From contig JBEVCD010000019.1 in assembly GCA_040514265.1 (NCBI GenBank), positions 1 to 30,420 on the forward strand: a stretch of 30,420 nucleotides of DNA, written 5' to 3'. Numbering within the stretch: the stretch's first letter is position 1; each line of letters starts with the position of its first letter. This document shows, in pieces, positions 29,020 to 30,420 of this stretch. The translations under genes were made by a program, and so were the position numbers. The notes under the pieces were generated by a model. That model had not been told where the DNA came from, did not search any database, and was given only the letters and a program-made list of their open reading frames with translations. This DNA comes from WYZ-LMO2 sp040514265. Lineage in GTDB: Archaea > Halobacteriota > Archaeoglobi > Archaeoglobales > Archaeoglobaceae.

Positions 29020-29343
29020 ATGGAAGGGGAGCTCGAACACAATAATGGTGCCGATAAAATAATATCGACTATCCTGAAAAACTACACTATCCAAGAGCTG
29101 ATGGATCTCGTCGCCAGGAACAGGAACAAGAATGTCTACATATACGTGAAGCGCGGAAATCCGGAGTCGGCGAGAGTCGTAGTCGACGAGAACGGGAGGT
29201 ACAGATGCGACGATGTTCTCTGCATACCCGTCCCGAAAAGGTTCGCACTCCTCGAGCCCGACGCCGAGTATTTCGAACTAACCCTGAAGGCGAACGTCTG
29301 CCTGGCGCTAAGGGGTGTGAGGGAAAAAGACCTCCACCAATAA
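29020..29343 (+). CDS. small protein of unknown function
   Basis: I do not recognise this 107-aa protein. ATG 29020 is chosen because an AGGGA site lies just upstream and the earlier part of the open frame runs into aroE's start. The N-terminal half looks helical (NNGADKIISTILKNYTIQELMDLVARNR) and the rest beta-rich (NVYIYVKRGNPESARVVVDENGRYRC). Two cysteines, RCDDVLC, are five residues apart, with a third nearer the end (KANVCLALRGV). There is no signal peptide or membrane segment. It lies between aroE and asd, but each seems to have its own promoter. Confidence 0.7.
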   Translation: MEGELEHNNGADKIISTILKNYTIQELMDLVARNRNKNVYIYVKRGNPESARVVVDENGRYRCDDVLCIPVPKRFALLEPDAEYFELTLKANVCLALRGVREKDLHQ

Positions 29344-29352
29344 GCTTTTTTG
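29342..29352 (+). promoter_or_regulatory. asd: TATA box for asd
   Basis: AAGCTTTTTTG is centred 25 nt before ATG 29372 and overlaps the stop of the preceding gene. The T-run could also end the upstream transcript. A direct repeat of TGACCG (29351-29356 and 29365-29370) lies between the box and the start. Confidence 0.5.
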
Positions 29353-29371
29353 ACCGGCAGTAACTGACCGC

Positions 29372-30403
29372 ATGCGATACAAGGTCGGCATACTGGGAGC
29401 AACGGGCACGGTAGGTCAGAGGTTCGTCCAGCTCCTCGACTCGCACCCGTGGTTTGAAGTAACAGCGCTCGCAGCGTCAGAGAGGAGGGTGGGGAAGAGG
29501 TACGGGGAAGAAGTCAACTGGCTGATCTCGCAGGACGTGCCGGACTACGCTAAGGACATCGAAATGGTTCCCATGGAGCCCAAATTCTTCGACGCTGACA
29601 TCGTATTTTCCGCGCTTCCGTCGGACGTAGCGAGAGAGGTCGAGCCCAAGTTCGCTAGAGAGGGTTTCGTCGTAGCCAGCAACGCCTCGGCTTTCAGAAT
29701 GGAGGAGGACGTCCCCCTCGTGATTCCGGAGGTAAACCCCGATCACCTGCAGCTCGTAGAAGTTCAGAAGAGGAGGAGGGGCTGGGACGGCTGCATAGTG
29801 ACGAACCCCAACTGCACGACTATAATCCTGGTCCTTTCACTAAAACCGCTTACGGATCTCGGTCTGAGGAGCGTGAGGGTAGCATCGATGCAAGCCCTTA
29901 GCGGAGCCGGATTTCCGGGCGTCCCCTCTCTGTCCATAATGGACAACCTGATACCTTTCATAAAGGGGGAGGAGGAGAAGGTTGAAACTGAGACCCTGAA
30001 GCTCCTCGGAAGGTTTGACGGCGAGAGAGTGAGGTTCGCAGACCTCAGAGTATCGGCATCCTGCCACCGCGTGCCCGTGCTCGACGGACACACGGAGGCT
30101 GTCTGGGCGGAGTTCGAAAGGGATGTGAGTGTCGAAGAGGTGATCGAAGCCTTCGAATCTCTGAAGCCTCTCGACCTGCCGACGTCGCCGGAGAAGGTAA
30201 TAATTGTTCGCAGAGAGCCCGACCGCCCGCAGCCGCGCTTAGACAGAGACGCTGGAAACGGTATGAGCATCGTAGTCGGAAGGATCAGAAGAAGCGGAGA
30301 GAGGGAGCTGAAGTACATCGTCCTCGGACACAACACGATAAGGGGCGCCGCAGGGGCGAGCATACTAAACGCCGAGCTCATGGTGAAGGAGAAACTTATA
30401 TAA
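29372..30403 (+). CDS. asd: aspartate-semialdehyde dehydrogenase
   Basis: Asd reduces aspartyl phosphate to the semialdehyde leading to lysine, threonine, methionine and homoserine. The 343-aa protein has GATGTVGQRF (NADP loop), NASAFRM, the catalytic cysteine C148 in TNPNCTT, QALSGAGFPGVPS, and SASCHRVPVLDGHTEAVW with the active-site histidine. It is the archaeal/fungal subtype, judged by the TNPNCTT and SGAGFPG wording. The gene is complete, ending in TAA 17 bases before the window edge. Confidence 0.97.
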   Translation: MRYKVGILGATGTVGQRFVQLLDSHPWFEVTALAASERRVGKRYGEEVNWLISQDVPDYAKDIEMVPMEPKFFDADIVFSALPSDVAREVEPKFAREGFVVASNASAFRMEEDVPLVIPEVNPDHLQLVEVQKRRRGWDGCIVTNPNCTTIILVLSLKPLTDLGLRSVRVASMQALSGAGFPGVPSLSIMDNLIPFIKGEEEKVETETLKLLGRFDGERVRFADLRVSASCHRVPVLDGHTEAVWAEFERDVSVEEVIEAFESLKPLDLPTSPEKVIIVRREPDRPQPRLDRDAGNGMSIVVGRIRRSGERELKYIVLGHNTIRGAAGASILNAELMVKEKLI

Positions 30404-30420
30404 CTGTAATTTCTTAAATC

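Noticed and set aside
1..30420. CRISPR arrays, tRNA genes, insertion sequences or prophage
   Set aside because: Reading both strands showed no regularly spaced repeats, no cloverleaf-type sequences, and no transposase or phage-like proteins; the window looks like a stable housekeeping region.

Overview
The window reads as a piece of an archaeal chromosome, most likely from the Archaeoglobales (an Archaeoglobus, Geoglobus or Ferroglobus relative). The reasons are: archaeal-type CO dehydrogenase subunits (CdhA, CdhB); futalosine-pathway menaquinone genes; Nob1, Orc1/Cdc6, archaeal class I CCA-adding enzyme and archaeal/eukaryotic-type ProRS; the branched-polyamine enzyme BpsA, typical of hyperthermophiles; and TATA boxes about 25 nt ahead of many start codons, which implies leaderless mRNAs. 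Genus is inferred, not proven. Coding sequence is GC-rich and the intergenic gaps are short and AT-rich. I see no insertion sequences, CRISPR arrays, tRNA or rRNA genes.

Layout. 1-650: the tail of an unidentified gene and a small SAM methyltransferase. 574-3508 (minus): cdhA-cdhB, the CODH component of the acetyl-CoA decarbonylase/synthase complex. 3630-8280 (plus): a tightly overlapping run nob1 - gfcR-like regulator - membrane glycosyltransferase - mqnE - mqnA - mqnC, joining rRNA processing, a PRPP-type regulator and three menaquinone steps. 8375-11219 (plus): hisI - PIN/ATPase/KH protein - presenilin-like protease. 11182-13498: divergent thiI and a metallophosphoesterase fused to a degenerate low-molecular-weight phosphatase domain, sharing one symmetric TATA element. 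13495-15489 (minus): an FAD disulfide reductase with a rhodanese tail and a small helical protein. 15569-18597 (plus): thpR - cca - RNase Z-like protein (tRNA 3'-end theme), then a UPF0179 protein. 18589-20615 (minus): an MBL-fold hydrolase and the polyamine operon speD-bpsA with an unusually long leader. 20938-23616 (minus): proS and orc1/cdc6. 23672-26274 (minus): a sugar nucleotidyltransferase followed by an atypical radical SAM protein. 26316-30403: DraG-type ADP-ribosylglycohydrolase, trxB, aroE, an orphan small protein and asd.

Most striking points: (1) a 124-bp block identical base for base between mqnE and mqnC, best explained by recent gene conversion; (2) a metallophosphoesterase fused to a phosphatase-like domain that has lost its nucleophilic cysteine and apparently its general acid; (3) the speD leader, with a perfect Shine-Dalgarno sequence inside a possible hairpin, a 45-codon ORF and a dyad at the promoter; (4) a bidirectional TATA element between thiI and the phosphoesterase; (5) a radical SAM protein with CX4CX2C spacing and a C-terminal helix-hairpin-helix-like segment; (6) all five convergent gene pairs overlap at their 3' ends.

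All calls come from reading the sequence and from knowledge of protein families; no database search was possible.
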